A stretch of DNA of 64,000 nt from Myxocyprinus asiaticus (Eukaryota; Chordata; Actinopteri; Cypriniformes; Catostomidae), in assembly GCF_019703515.2 (NCBI RefSeq), contig NC_059347.1, positions 22,428,501-22,492,500 of the forward strand, written 5' to 3'. The notes under the pieces are model-generated. The model was not told where the DNA came from. It made no database searches and was given only the letters and a program-made list of their open reading frames with translations. Positions 1 through 15,000 of the stretch are shown in pieces. The first letter of the stretch is position 1; each line of letters starts with the position of its first letter. The position numbers were made by a program, and so were the translations under genes.

Positions 1-3000
1 CGACTTGGTTGCGGAGAGGGAAAAAATCCAGAGGCAGATTTTGGCTCTTGAGAATACTCTTGGAGTGGACAGTAGCATTGCAGAACTACTGTCATCTGAC
101 AGCAACAGTGGTGAGTCAGAGAGCAGACGTGACAGTGTGGCTGTGTCTCAATATCTAATGAGCTGCCTGCCTTGACACTTTGGGCATCATGGATGTGTTC
201 CAAACATGCCTAAAATGCTGTCTAGGCAGGCCACTCTCTAGGTTTTGAGACAGCCTGTGTCTCCTGGACTTGACATTACTTTATTCACTGAATTACAGAC
301 AAGACTCTCTAATGTGAACTTCTATCTTTCATGGCAGATGATGATGACAGTGGACCTACAGTTGATGGAGTGGTGAGAATATAGTCCTCTCTGAATATTT
401 TATCACCCCATAGAAATGAAATGTATTGTTTTTCTTAATTATTTTATTGCTTCTAACTTCCTCAAGCCAAGTGGTGACTTGGAAGCAGAACGTCAGCGGA
501 TTCAGAGGGAGATTGAGGATTTAGAGAATACACTTGGCACTAATGCAGCACTAGTTGACATTTTGACAGGTAACTTTCTGTTATCAAAATTAACTTTCAG
601 TTTAAAGGAGACATGAGTCATTGTACTTAGAGATGGAAATGCATGACGCATGAGGATTTGGAATGATAGTTCAGAAGTCACAGGTTTGATCATCAGTGGT
701 TATCAAACTTTTTGAAGCCAAGGACCCCTAAATTTGAAGACCAGTATTTTAATGTATAAAGACCCATTTACACTCTGTGAGAAAAACAGTATGTGTGATA
801 TTATAAAGACAGACTATTCATATAAGAATGCCATGTAGCACAGAAGGAGAGATTAACACTTATTTTTTTACCAAACTAAATGCAGATTTATTTTTATTCT
901 TACTGTTAAAAACTGTCAGTAGAGTAAAATCATCACAATGTCATGATAGATCATGAAAGATTAGCCCTTACAAAGCTGAATTAAACAGAAGTATTATCAA
1001 ATTCAGAAAATAATAATTTTCCTTTTTCCTTTTGTTAAACACTTTTTACAAAATATTTGTGACCATTTACACTAGGTGTAAATAGCAGCTGCCACACATT
1101 GCAGTTATTTGCCCTTCAGTAGTCTGATGGAAGGAAACACAGAAATGAAAGACAGACTGCACCCACAAGTGTCATTGCAATGGCGTTGTATTTAAAGACA
1201 TTGTGGATATGTTTTTTTTATGCGGATGACCCGGGTTCGAATCCGCATTTTGTCCTGCTTTTTCTCCATCCTGTTTCCTGTCTCCACTCTTAATATTTCC
1301 TTTAATACTACTTATAATAATAAATCAATATGAATCTAAAGGTAGATTTCCTTGCAGTGATCCGGGTAAAATTTTTACTATAAAGTTTTACTATAGTAAT
1401 ATTGAAGTTACCATGTTTTTTTGTTTTGTTTTTTGTTTGTTTTTTTACAAAAGCCATAGTTTTAATGCAAATTAGCCATGGTGTTACAACACTAATATGG
1501 TGTGCATATAGTAACCATGTTTAATTTTGTGGTTACTATGATTTTACTACAATATACCATGGTGATACTATGGTTAATGTAGTAAAGGTAGGGTTAGGGG
1601 GTAGGTTTAGGGGTAGGGGTTGGTGTAGGGTGTCTGTGGGACTCTAAATAAACACAATAAACATGCTGTAGTGATGCCTCTATACTTTATGTTCGTATTT
1701 AAATAGGGGTGCAAATAGTATCTACCCCTATTTGCACTTAGTTCAAAGAAGATGCATTTTGTTGCTATTTACACTTACTCTGCCTTAACATTTTCCACAG
1801 GCCCCTTAGCACTGTGTTTTTATATCTTCACTGTAATGTAACCAAATAAATCAGTTGCATCTGATCATAGTGGCTGCTATTTCACCTTTTGAAATGAATT
1901 GTTTGTACTTCAGTTTTAAATGATCTTCATTATTTCTCTTTTTTTGTGGAACAGAGAGTGAACACGGCTCTGGTTCTGTGAGTAACCCTTAATTTCCTCT
2001 TTACAGATTTGTGCTGCGATTTATTTTTTTAATCTCTTTTAATCTTTAGTCTTTTTTATCGCCTATAATATTTCTCTGCCCTCAACAGAGTGACGAGGAC
2101 AGTGATGATGACGAGTTGGATCTTCCTCAAAATGTGGAGACCTGCCTGCAGATGAATTTGGTTTATCAGGAAGTGCTGAAAGAAAAATTAGCCGAGCTGG
2201 AGCGACTTCTAAATGATAATCAGCAGGAGCAGGTGAAGAAAACACTTGGGCTGCACTGCAGTTCATTGAAACAGAGATCTAATGCGATTGGTTTGCTCTT
2301 TGCATGCTTTGAGTGCAATATTGAAATGTTAAAGCCACTGTTTCTCCACAGAAACAGATTGAGGCCCAGCTTTCTGGTCCAACCACTTCTAACTCCACCA
2401 ACCCTACACTACCACCTCAGAAACACTTTCTGGGATACTTCATGAAGCCTTATTTCAAAGACAAACTCACTGGTCTGGTATGTGATGAAAATAATACTGC
2501 ACATCATACAATTTCCAATTAATACATAGGATTCTTTTAGCCTGATTTGCTTAATTTATTTAGGGCCCTCCAGCCAATGAAGAGACGAAAGAGAGGTTGA
2601 GTCATGGTACCAGACTCTTTGATGAGCTGAAAATAAAAAGATGTATGTTTTAAGAACCTTAACTTGCTTGCCATTACTTTTATCAATGTGATTTTCTCTG
2701 ATGCAAAAATGAATTGTGCATGCGTATGTGTGTGTGTTTCTCAGGGGAAGGTTGGCAGAAGGCTTTGCTGATCAACGGGGTGATCACAGACACTATGAAA
2801 CGCATGTTACAGCCCAAACTATCTAAGTGAGTATCTTTTTATTTGATTATGTATTATGAACACACATACAGAGTTGGTATTTTTTGTTTTGTTGTGTTTC
2901 ACATCAAATGTGATGTGTGCACAGTGAAATTACAAAAATGGTGTTTTATTTCATTACATTTTTGAGAGCTGGCAATGGTCTGTTTTCACAGGCTAGACTA

Positions 3001-6000
3001 CCTGAGTGCCAAGATGTCTAAAGCCACGGATGAGGAAAAAAAAGAGATGAAAAAACAAGTAGAATTAATTGAGAAGGACATTTCAGAAATCAGGTAAGGA
3101 CATTTAGCCACCTTGTTTGAGAGAACGTGCTGTAAGGGGAACGACTTGCTTAATGAGCAATGTAATGTGTAATTCAACAAACTCACAATTTCACCTTAGT
3201 GCAATGAAAGAGGACCAGCTGATGGGTGAACTGCATGATGATCATGACTGGGAGAAAATATCGAACATTGACGTAAGTTACACAATAACGTTGTTGATAT
3301 GCAGCCAAGAAGACGATACTATATTATTTTCTCACAATAGTATATCATTTTAAGTGCGGATGTGGTTGTTTGTGTTTGCTAGTTTGAAGGTTTGCGACAG
3401 GCTGAGGATTTGAAAAGGTTCTGGCAAAACTATCTGCACCCCTCCATTAACAAGTCAGTGTGGAAGAAGGATGAGATTGATAAACTGAGCAAAGTTGCAC
3501 AAGAGTACAAATGCTGCCATTGGGACAAGATCGCAGAGGCTCTTGGGGTGAGGGCAGAAATATACATGCACTTACAGAGTGACTGCTGTTAATAAGCTGT
3601 GTAAAAAGTTTTTCAACTTATAGTTGGTGTTATTTTGTCAATATTAAAATTCTTTCTCCTATCCCAACTTAAAGGGATAGTTCACCTAAAAATGAAAATA
3701 TTGTCATAATTTACTTACAGACCTTTAGGACTTTCTTTCTTTCATGGAACACAAAGGGAATGATGTTAGGGACTAACTGCCTCAGTCATCATTCACAGTC
3801 ATTGCATCTTTTTTTCCATAGAATGAAAGTGAATGGTGACTGAGGCTGATATTCTGCTTAACATCTCCTTTGTGTTCCACAAAAGAAAGGAAGAAACTTA
3901 GAAGGAATGTTTCTTTGTTTTTCAGACCAACAGAACTGCCTTTATGTGCTTCCAGACTTACCAGCGCTACATTTCAAAGACTTTCAAAAGGAAAGGGTGG
4001 ACTAAAGAAGAAGACGAGATCCTAAAAGATCTCATTAAAAAAATGAAAATCGGAAACTTTATTCCATATATGCAGAGTGAGACAGTTGGCCTTCTTGTGC
4101 TCTTGTGCATGATGTGTCATATTTATCTAAAAATTGGATAGTTCCAAAAAATTATTGGATGAGTCATGTTTAAACCAGGCATAAAGTAGCTGATACACAC
4201 CGCTGTGACTGCACATCAGTGCTGTATTCTGGACAGATTCTGTATTAAGAGCTATCTGAATCAAAGCACGTACATATCTACAACATACACCTACAGTTCG
4301 GCTAATGAACTATGTTTCTTGGTGGAAGAATTTCTTATTGTGGTTATCATTAGTAATACATTCAATAATTGAATTTTTCATTTTGTGTTTTGCCTAGCGA
4401 TACCCCAGAACTGTGGTAAAATTTTGTGGCTCAAGGGAGGAGAAAACTAAGCGACTCTAACTTCTTTACAGATTTAATTTACATAAATTGTATTTTGAAA
4501 GCAAGTATGCATCATAGTGTGGCTATATATTTCTATTATTTTGATCTCCATAGTGTCATACTTCATGGTGGGCCGTGATGCATCACAGCTGGCATACCGC
4601 TGGAATTCTGTTCTCGATCCCTCTATAAAGAAAGGCCCTTGGTCCAAAGAAGAGGATGAGGTATGAGAGCATTATTTTGGATTGTTCTATTTTCATTTGA
4701 AACTGCGAAGATAAATGAGAAAGGAAATTAGTGCATATCCTTTGCTCTAGATAACCCATTTCCATCACTGCAGACACATGAACCAGTTATAAAATCACAC
4801 AACCATGTTTTCATGTTTTTTACTTATTTAACCAATTGCTCTTGAATCAGTTGTTGCGGAAGGCTGTTGCAAAGTATGGCATCACAGAATGGTGGAAAAT
4901 CAAAGCAGAGGTTCCAGGCAGGACGGATGGCGCATGCCGTGACAGGTATAACTAATTTCAGACTAAATGAATTCAACTGACACATTTTTCAATATGACAT
5001 CCCCGAAAGAAAGCATCTTGCTGAACATCTGGTCCATTCATTTTGAAACAATATACTGTTTGGTACTTATGAAAATATACTAATTTTCATAATTGACTAG
5101 ACAGTTGGTTGTTTGACTAGTCGACTAGTGGGTGGAGAATTAGGCTCCGTTGTTCATGTGGCCCCCATCAGACACGTTTCAAAGGGATATACGGATGCTA
5201 AGAAGTGCAGCACTTCAACATGATAAATAATGAATATTCAACAAAAATATGGGCTAAATAACTTTACCAACTTATTTCCCAAAACTATGAAAGTAAGAGA
5301 AGTAAGAAATAAGAAGGGCTCCAATACATAGCGGCATAAAACCACTGACGCGCATCCTGAACGTAGAATGACATGCTTCAATGTAACCAGAGCACTTGGG
5401 AGTACCAGGGTGATCCTCACTGCTCATTCAGAAGTGCAGAACTGCAAGAAAACTATGCTGGTACACATCTAGTTCACAACATCAAGCAGTTTAAACCTTT
5501 TTTACTGCAACAATTTATTTAAGCAGTGTCAGACAGAATCAGCAAAAGACTTTCATCTGCAAAGCACCTCATAAATACAGGAACATTACTCACAGCAGAG
5601 GATTTAACGTCTGACAGTGATCATCTTCAAATGTATTGATAAAATGTATTGCAGTGCTTTAATAGTGGAAACAGCAGCGGTGCATAAATGGACTAAACTC
5701 GAAGGGATAGTTCACCCAAAAATGAAAATTCTCTCATTTACTCACCTTCATGCCACCCCTGATGTGTATGACTTTCTTTCTTCTGCAGAACACAAACAAA
5801 GATTTTAAGAAAAATATCTCAGCTCTGATGGTCCATACAATGCAAGTGAATGGTGATCAGACCTTTTGTAGCTCCAAAAATCATATAAAGGAAACATAAA
5901 AGTAATCAATATGACTCCAGTGTTCAAATCCATATCTTCAGAAGCAATATAATAGGTGTGGGTGAGAAACAGATGAATATTTAAGTCCTTTTTTACTCCA

Positions 6001-9000
6001 AATCTCCACTTGAACGTTCACTTTCGGATGTGAAAGTGAAACTAAACAGGCACCACGTGACTTTCAGATGTAAAAGTGAAAATTAAAGTGGAGATTTAGA
6101 GTAAAAAAAAAAATTTTTGTTTCTCACCCACACCAATATCCTTTAAGAAGATATTGATTTAAACACTGGATTCATATGGATTACTTTTATGTTTCCTTTG
6201 TGATTTTTGGAGCTACAAAGGTCTGATCACCATTCACTTGCATTGTATGGACCAACAGATCTGAGATATTCTTCTAAAAATCTTTGCTTGTGTTCTGCTG
6301 AAGAAAAAAAAAGTCGTACACATGGGATGGCATGAAGGTGAGTAAAAGATGAGAGAATTTTCATTTTTGGGTGAACTAGTCCTTTTAAGCATTAAAGAAA
6401 AGAAACTTTTTGCGGAAGGTTTTACTGTGCTGACTATTATTCACTTTTAAGCAAAGCAAGTTATAGTCATGCAAAAACACTCTCCAAGAAATTGCATCTC
6501 TCAGTTAATTTGATAATTGCGTCTCCCATTAAAACCACCACCACTAAAATTATTAATGTTAGTAGTCGATCCCACTAATGGACTAGTCAGTTGTTGGAGG
6601 ACTAGTCGATTAGTCAACCACTGTGGCAAATCCCTACTTACTAGACAAGTAAAATATATATATATATTTTTTTTATGTCAGATATTTGGATTGTCTTCGA
6701 GAGAATGTGAAAAAGGGTCCTTGGACTAAGGAGGAGATTGAGCTGCTAAAACAAAAAGTTGAGAAATACGGTGTTGGTAAGTCATAACTCTGAAATCTAA
6801 GGGGTGTCGAAGTGACCTACAGCTCGCACCATATCTACACCAGACATGTGCGACTTGACAAAACAAGATCACTTCTGTTATAGAGCTGTATACACTGGAG
6901 GCCACACACCTTCAAGCTTGTAATGTTTCTGGTTTTCTAATTCTAGAACAACAACCGCATGAATACACAGTTACAGCTATACTAACATTGTGCAAAATAG
7001 TTTTTCCCCCTCTCAAAAATAGCACATCTGAAGTACATTTTCATACCAGTTTATTTATCTGTTGTATTATTTAACCACTTGTTTTGTCGCCTTGCCTTTT
7101 GTTTCTAGACTCTAAAATTGTTTCAGAGCATATTGTATCCCATTTAGTCAAGATTATTTGTTATTTGTTTCTGTTGTGTATCATCCCTAGGCAAGTGGAG
7201 TAAGATTGCTTCAGAGATCCCAAACCGGCTTGACTGCCAGTGTCTTTACAAGTGGAGAAAACTGACTCAATTTGTAAGTTCATTTGTCACTAATGTCTTG
7301 CCTTAAATGCATTAGGTTAATTTTTAATTTGCCCAACAGCCTGTCTACACCATACGTGAGCGTCGCGTCAAAAGCAGTAGAACCCCATTATAATGAATGA
7401 TGCTGTCTACACTGGAAGCATCCGTTACGGTGCGTCCGTTGAGCCAACAATAAACAGGTGTCGCATTTCATTTTGCCTTGCACACGCTGGCACTCCTACA
7501 CAAATTAAACGGTTTTGAACGTTTGTGTCGACGTGCCCAGTGTAGACAGGGTGTAAATACAGACTGTAAAGAACAAATACAAGATAATATACTGCAAATG
7601 TTCTCCTTGACAAATGCTACAGTACTTTTTTGTGTCTCAGAGACCCTGGACATAAAACTTCTGTTTACAATAAATGCAATGAAGTTTTACATGTTGAAAT
7701 TCTGCCAGTTTCTGGATTTATTTCATTGTGTTTTTCTATAATGTGGTTTTGCTGAGGTCAAGTTGACCCCTAACAGAGGCAATGTTACTAAAATGAATGT
7801 TACATTTCTGAAAAGTTCATCCTTGGGGTCCCCTAAAGACACTGAAGTCAATCTCAGCATCACATGAGGGTTAAATATTGTAAATTAATCATCTTCACGG
7901 TGTTTTGTTTTTTATGCAGAGAAAAGGCACAAAGAGAGTACAAAAGAATGTGCCTGTACAACAAAAAGCAAAGAGACGAAAATTGATGAGAAAGAACATT
8001 AAAGAGGAGATCGAAATCACCTCAGGCTCTGAGGAAGAAGAACAAATGAAGATAGAATACATGGACAGCGATGCTGAACCATCCTTAGGAGATGAACCAG
8101 ATGAACCAGATGTTCCCCCAGACAAAGATTTAAGTCCAGAAATACAACCAAAGGACTATGTACAGCCAGACATGAAGGAATGGATTCCTGTAAATGCAAG
8201 GCCAATGGTTCGTGATGCAGGAACTGTTAGGACTGTGTGGGTGAGCCTACCCACCAATGAGGATGAGCAAAAGAAATCCACTAAAGAATCTACCCTGGGC
8301 CGCATCCGATCAGAGAACAGCGTCTGTCCACCAATGAGACCCTGTCTTGTGCGCAACACCATCCTGAATCGTTTTGGAAACATGGAAAGGACTTATGTGG
8401 GTCTGGATCCTATTGTCTTGCAGAGGCCGGTAAGATTCTTTCATTTTGTTTTTCATTTGCTTTTTCAGAGCAGATCAGTGCCAGTTTTATCTGTTCTGTA
8501 TTCTAATACTTAATCTTATTTCGTTCTTGTAGGCTGATGATGAGAATTCCATGATAAAGGTGCCTATTAGTGATATTAGACACTTTTTACAGAGGAAGGA
8601 AACATCTGCAATGAAAAAGGTACGCTTATCGCTGAGGATGCTTGCTGTTAACATTAGGACATTAACATTGTTTATTAATTTATGTATTACAGTAGTTGTG
8701 ATTGCTAAGGCAAGCATCACCATTACTATTGCTCATACGAAGGGTTAGGGATTTGAACAAACCCTTAACCCTAAGTATTAGCTACATTTCAGCACGTAAT
8801 TATCTCATTCCATTTGGGCTTCGGACATGAATGATACCTCAAGAAATGCGGCTTGTTGAGGAGAGGTTTATCGCTTTTCGAAGTTGGCAGATGATAAAAA
8901 AGGAAAAATTATCCATTGCACATTCATTGGAGGAACCAGAGCCAAATTTACTGATTAATTCTGATTTTTATTTTTAAAGTGTCTATGTAAACGCAGCTTA

Positions 9001-12000
9001 TGTCGCACATCCGTTGTGCGGACCACTTTGGTTCAACAGTATAGAGCTGTCATTAATGACATTAATGTGGGGGTGAAGTAATTACTTTTGCTGAGATCTA
9101 ATGGATATCAAATTACAAAAGCTCATTTACATGTATACCAGCAAGCCGTTTATTGCGAGAAAACGACATTTGAATTTATATGGAATTTTTGAACGTCGCT
9201 TTCTGCAAAAACCTGAAACAAGCTGTTTTCCTAAGTGCATGTAAATAGGGTGAAAAATCTTAACAGAATGAAAGATACAGTATAAAAAGCTGTAGTGAAG
9301 TCAAATGACATTGACCACGCAAACTGACAAAAAACAATGCTTCCAACTCTTGTAAGTGGAGAGCTATAGTTTCAACTACACAACTTTGTGATGCTTTCTG
9401 CTAATGTTCATTGGAAATATGGTTTCAGGAAACACCAAATCATTGAACTATATTGGTAATGATGGAACTTGTGACCACAGTTGTCTAACGATACTTTTGG
9501 GAAACCACGTTGAGTACGTTTACATGGGCAGTAATAATGGAACTGCCATGGGTTTTTGCATTTTCGAGTTAGTCTTTATTTCTCTCTGTCCAAGTATTCA
9601 TGTAACTATGCGCAATCGAAACAGCGAAGAAAGGACATCAGCTGAGAAAGTGACATAGGTGTTTTCCAGTTGACCTTTTGTGTCATAGTAGCGCATCAAA
9701 GATGTCAGCTACAGTGAGACACAAACAACAGACACAACATGGAAAACTTTACAGCCACATGCATTTCTTACATTCGTTGAGCATTGATTTTGGTGCAGAT
9801 CAGATGTACATTATCCATTGTGTGTCTGGTGAAGACGACACAATTTGCTCCTGGAATGTTCTAACTATACGAGATGTGCTTTGCTTTATAATCTCAGTGT
9901 AAAGCATGATAACAACGTTTAGACTGATATGTCGTGAATAAATAGACGATTGAGGCGTTTTATGACGATTAATAGATTATTGATACTGTATATTCTTTGT
10001 TTATATTTTCCTTGCGATCGCTGGTATTTCTTGTCTGAATACTTAAACAGTTCTGTATCTGTTGCTGTCATTTGCTTCAGGCTTAATATTAAATAAAAAA
10101 ATCATGCTTTCTGCTTCCTTCTATGAATGGAATCCATATGAGATCAGTAAAAGAAGCCGTTACAACCACTCGATAATTGAAAGATATTTGCAGTAGATAA
10201 TATTTAATTTGTAATGTTTACATACTGCATTCATGTCACTAATGCTAGCATGCTAACCTTGAGGCACATCAATGTGTCACAGGCGTGGATAGTTAACAGA
10301 GTGCTGATCTGTCCAACATTTCTAGCGTTTGCCATGTGTCCATGTTTTACAAACTAGATAAATCAGCCTCTGAAGGGCACTTCAAAGGGAGAACAATCAC
10401 AATAGCCATGCTGTAAGATCGCTTCAATCAGAATTTCCAAAAAAAAAAAAAAAAAAACAATTAAAAGGTGAGTAAAGGTGATAAACATTTGAGCCTCACA
10501 CCTTTCAGCCCTCTTAAGCTCTCACAGTGGATGGTATACTCTTTGAAGGGAATGGGGCATAGGGAGGATCACTTCTGAATGAAACGCACCCCAGTGTTGT
10601 TGTTGCTCTTCTCTGCTTTGTGTTGCATTTGAATTCCAAGTTAAATACGCGTTGCTCGGCTCCTATGTTTTTTACAGCATGCACATAATTCCAAGGCCTG
10701 TTCTGGACCAATTTAAGTGTATACATGCTAGACGGAACCAATCGACAAACACATTATCTAGGTTTGTTAGTTTAATTTAGCAAAAACTGAACTTCAGTCG
10801 AACTAATGTGTTTACATGACATTTTAAAAACACGAATTATTGCTTTAGTCCATATAAAATCAGACTTTTAAAGTGCATGTAAACACACTCATTGCAACGA
10901 GCTACTGTACTTAGCCATTTAGAACACCTTAGCAACTATCTAGCAATGCCCAAAGGTACCTACTCTCTAGCATCATGATGGCAAGTACTTAACTGAAATA
11001 CTATATTGAATGTCAGATACTTTTAAAATACGACAATTGATTAATATTCAGCTTTACACCTTTCTTCATAATTGAGAATCATTGTTTTCATACTTCCATT
11101 GATGCTATACATTTTTCCTTTCCAAATGATCCAAAGGAGAAAAGGAAAACTCCAGGAGATAAAAAGAAAAGAAGGCAGGTCCAGGACTGGTCCAGCCTTA
11201 ACAATGATCTCCTTAAAGCTATCAGCCCATGGATTGGTAATGTGATACTGCCTGTGCCAGCAAATGAAAAGAAATTTTGCGAAGGTACATTACAAACCGT
11301 AGATTTGAAACCGATTCATTGTGGGTCTAATAATGAACACATATTCTAAATCATCTGTTTGTTCTGTCAACTCTAACATTGGTATCACTTTACAGCTGAT
11401 ATTGTTGGAGGAAGAGCAGCAAACATCACCCTCACAAAGACAGCAGTGTTTTCATTTTTTGTCAAAGTAAGATTTAACATTATAAGACTTTGTTGCCTTT
11501 TTGTTGTCTTTTTATTTCTTTTATTTCATAGTAACTGTTGACAGTTTTACATGGTTGTGTTAACTTATAACAGACTCTCCACATGGATACCGAAGGTTGC
11601 AAAAATGTAATTAAAGTTTGCAAAAAGAAAGGACCCAAGGTATTTATCAATTTACCGCCTTATTTTTGTTACTGTAGTTGTACCTTTTAAATTATGCATA
11701 TGAATATGTAGCATTTTCAAAAAAGAAATTAATATTTATTTTTTAAGATTACCATTCACTCAATCCAACCCATTGTTGTTTTTCTCCTCTCTGTTCTTTA
11801 CACAGATGCAAAATGCTGAACATATACCCAAAAAAGGTATCTCAGTTTATATTTTTCTATTTTATATATATCCTCAAAGTCTTGAAATTAAATAGCAAAT
11901 AACGTATGTGAAGGCTAACCAACGATAGAAGCTATCCTAGTTCTTTCTTTCATAAAATACTCAATGTCAGTGTACTTGCAGTTTTGTAATTAAATGTCTT

Positions 12001-15000
12001 TTGGTTGTTTAGCTCCTCCTAACACAGTCTCAGCAATGCTTCAGGAGAGTAAACTCAGGAAAGCTGAGCAAAAAGAACCAGCAGGACCCCCTCAACCTCC
12101 AACTCCTTTGCAGCCGGTTCATGTTCTTAACCATGCCCAGCAACCTGTCTGGCAGATGACACCCACTTTGGTTCAACCCAACACTCTTGTCATAACGCAG
12201 CCAAACATGCAGGGGGCAGTGCAGCCTTTACTGCTTAATGTACTACCACGAACACCACCACAAATTCCTACTCTAATACAATTGACAGCACCAGTACAAC
12301 CGACCTCAACCTTCAGCCCAACATCCAAATCACCATCCACAGAGAGCATAAAAATAGTTAGAAAGACAAGACGCCCCCGCAAACCAACAGAGAAATTTCA
12401 AGCCCTAATGGAACAGACTAAAACTAACGTTTGCAAGAAAGACAAGGGCAAACAGAGTGTTGTTGTTCCAACCAGTGCAGTACAGAGGCAGATAAAGTGG
12501 ATTCTTACCCCCACTGGGTTTGTACCAGTGACTGGAATGCTGTCTGCTAATATCCCCGACAACCAGACCCTGAACATGCCAAACACCTCCCTGCTCAATT
12601 ACACTACCTTGCGATGTATCTCAACCAGTCCAAACCCATCATCATCTGCCCTCGTTCTCCCTGCTTCCTCTTGTATTTCTGCCTCAAATGCCTCCAGAGA
12701 TCCCCCAATGCCTCCTCCTTCTATAAACATTACCTCCACAGGTAATGGTTTAGCCATCCAAATACCTCCTAATACCTTAGTACAGAACCAGAGTATGCCA
12801 AACACTACCCCCCAGATGTCATCCCAAGCACCCATCATAGTGGACCAGAAAGGTTCCTTTGCACACACTGAAGCTAGTCAACCAAGAGTCTCTATAGAAA
12901 ACTCATCAGAGTCTGTTTTAGATTTGTCTGTTTCATCCTCTAAAGAAACCACTGCAAGGCTAAATCTATCTTATTGTCCTCCAATGGGTCCCAGTGTGTC
13001 TTCTGCTGTCACAAATGTTCTCAGTGTCCTTCCGTCTCCCACAGTCTTGAGTAAACCAACTTTGGTTAGCGGACCAGTTGTATGCAAGCCAACCGATAAA
13101 GTCACAGTGGCTAAGCCTCAAGGTGTTGCTAAAAATGCTTGTGTTCCTATAACAGCTATTCAACAGCCAACCATCATCCAAAACCAAGGTTTGCCGATCA
13201 CAATTGTACAACCTAATTTTCCACATTCTTCTAATACGACTCTCCTCCAACCTCTGTCCTCTTCATCTACAGTTGTAGTTCCATCAAAAGTACCTCAAAT
13301 CACAAAACCAAGTCAACAGTTAATTCCTAATCCTGTTCTCCCCTCTAAGAGTTTGAGTTTTGATCCTAATTTAGTATTTCCTGATCATTCAACTGAAGTA
13401 GATGACTGGATGAATGGGAAAGGAGGTATTCCACTACCTCATTTAGAGGTCACTTTGCCATACCTCCCACCATCTGTTGCCAGCATCAAAACACTGACCT
13501 CTTTGCTCAAGGTGAAACAATCTTTAATTGCAAATGCAGCCAAAATCCTACCACAAGAGTATCAAACTGAGAAAGAGGAGGAAGCTCAAGTATCTGCCAT
13601 CCGCAAACTGGTGGCTGAAAGATTTGCCACAAATCCAGCATACCAGCTTTGTAAGGCTCGTTTCTTGTCGTGCTTTACATTACCTGCCCTATTGGCCACC
13701 ATAAACCCATATGAGGAATGTGAACTGCCTGATGAAGATGAAGCTGAGGAAATGCATTTACAAAAGAATGGAGAGAATGATCAGCCACCAGCTGCAGTAA
13801 GTTTTTCCTAACATTTAAAGTTTATTAAGGTCCAAGCACAGAATTGTTTCTGTTAGTTTTCCTATTATTATTCCTCTCTTGAAGTCTATGGCATACCATA
13901 GAACCTTATGTTGGAAAATTCAGAAATTTGGCACTCTGATAGAGGACACTCTTAAATGTTACTGCACCGAATTTGTGGTATTTAACTCAAACCCACTAGC
14001 GCCACCAACTGTTTAAATTTGCACTTATGTTCATGTTCATAACTTTTGGGCCGTAAGGCCTAGAAACAAAATTATTTTTTCCTCTGATTTCCAGGCTCAC
14101 GGCGAGTCAAATGCATACCATTGTTTTAATTAGATTTTCAATTAGATTTTCCACCATTTAGAATTTTTTCGAAAAACTTACTTTTTCAAACTCATCCTAG
14201 ACCATATTTCCGATTTGCAAGAAATTTTGCATGTTTCATCTTGAGACACACATCACAAAAAGTTATGGAATTCATGATAATAGAGCAAACCGTTCTCATA
14301 TACCACATCAACAAATTTGACAGTGAGCACGCCAAAATGTACGTAAGGCTATATCTTTGCAACGCTTTAGAGTATTGACACGAAAGCAATACTAAACCTG
14401 CACAGTTTCGGCACAGCGTCGTCTTGTGGTCAAGAAATCTGGAAAAAGTTTTTTTTTTTTCTATAACTTCTGAATAGTTTGGCATAAAATCATGAGACAT
14501 GACTTATTTAGATTCCTTAGGGCATACTGAGTCAAATGATATCTAATTTTCCAATGTTGGCCATATTGGGCGTAGGCCATTTTGAATTTTGCCTTAAATT
14601 GCTGTGGATTACAAACACATTGGCGTATCATTACAAAATTTGGTATGTGTCATTGGGGCCATGTCCTGAAGGTACTCGAACAGTTTGGGTACAGTGCAAC
14701 TAAGTGGTCAGAAGGTACAAAGAAATGCTTTTAACTTTTGATTAATTTGGCCTTTTGTCATGAGACTTGGGTGGTTGGACTTGTGTTCCCTAGATCATGC
14801 CAAGTACGTTGATACCAAATTTCCCATGGTCGGCCATACTTCCTGTCTGCCAGTTTGAATTTAATTGAAACCCTACTTTTTAGAACTCCTCCTAGAACGC
14901 AAGTCCAATTTACACTAAATTTTGCATGTATCCTTAAGGAACACTCATGACATATAATTATGAAAAGCTTTTGATAAACGAAATCATTCTCGTCTAACGC

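Noticed and set aside
1227..1245. tRNA-like B box suggesting a tRNA gene
   Set aside because: No A box, acceptor stem or anticodon arm can be placed; it is a SINE fragment.
9404..9902. Two plus-strand open frames in a SNAPC4 intron
   Set aside because: Composition and lack of splice sites fit chance frames in repeat-rich intron DNA.
12173..13250. Minus-strand open frames opposite the 1.8-kb SNAPC4 exon
   Set aside because: They are antisense shadows of a conserved coding exon.
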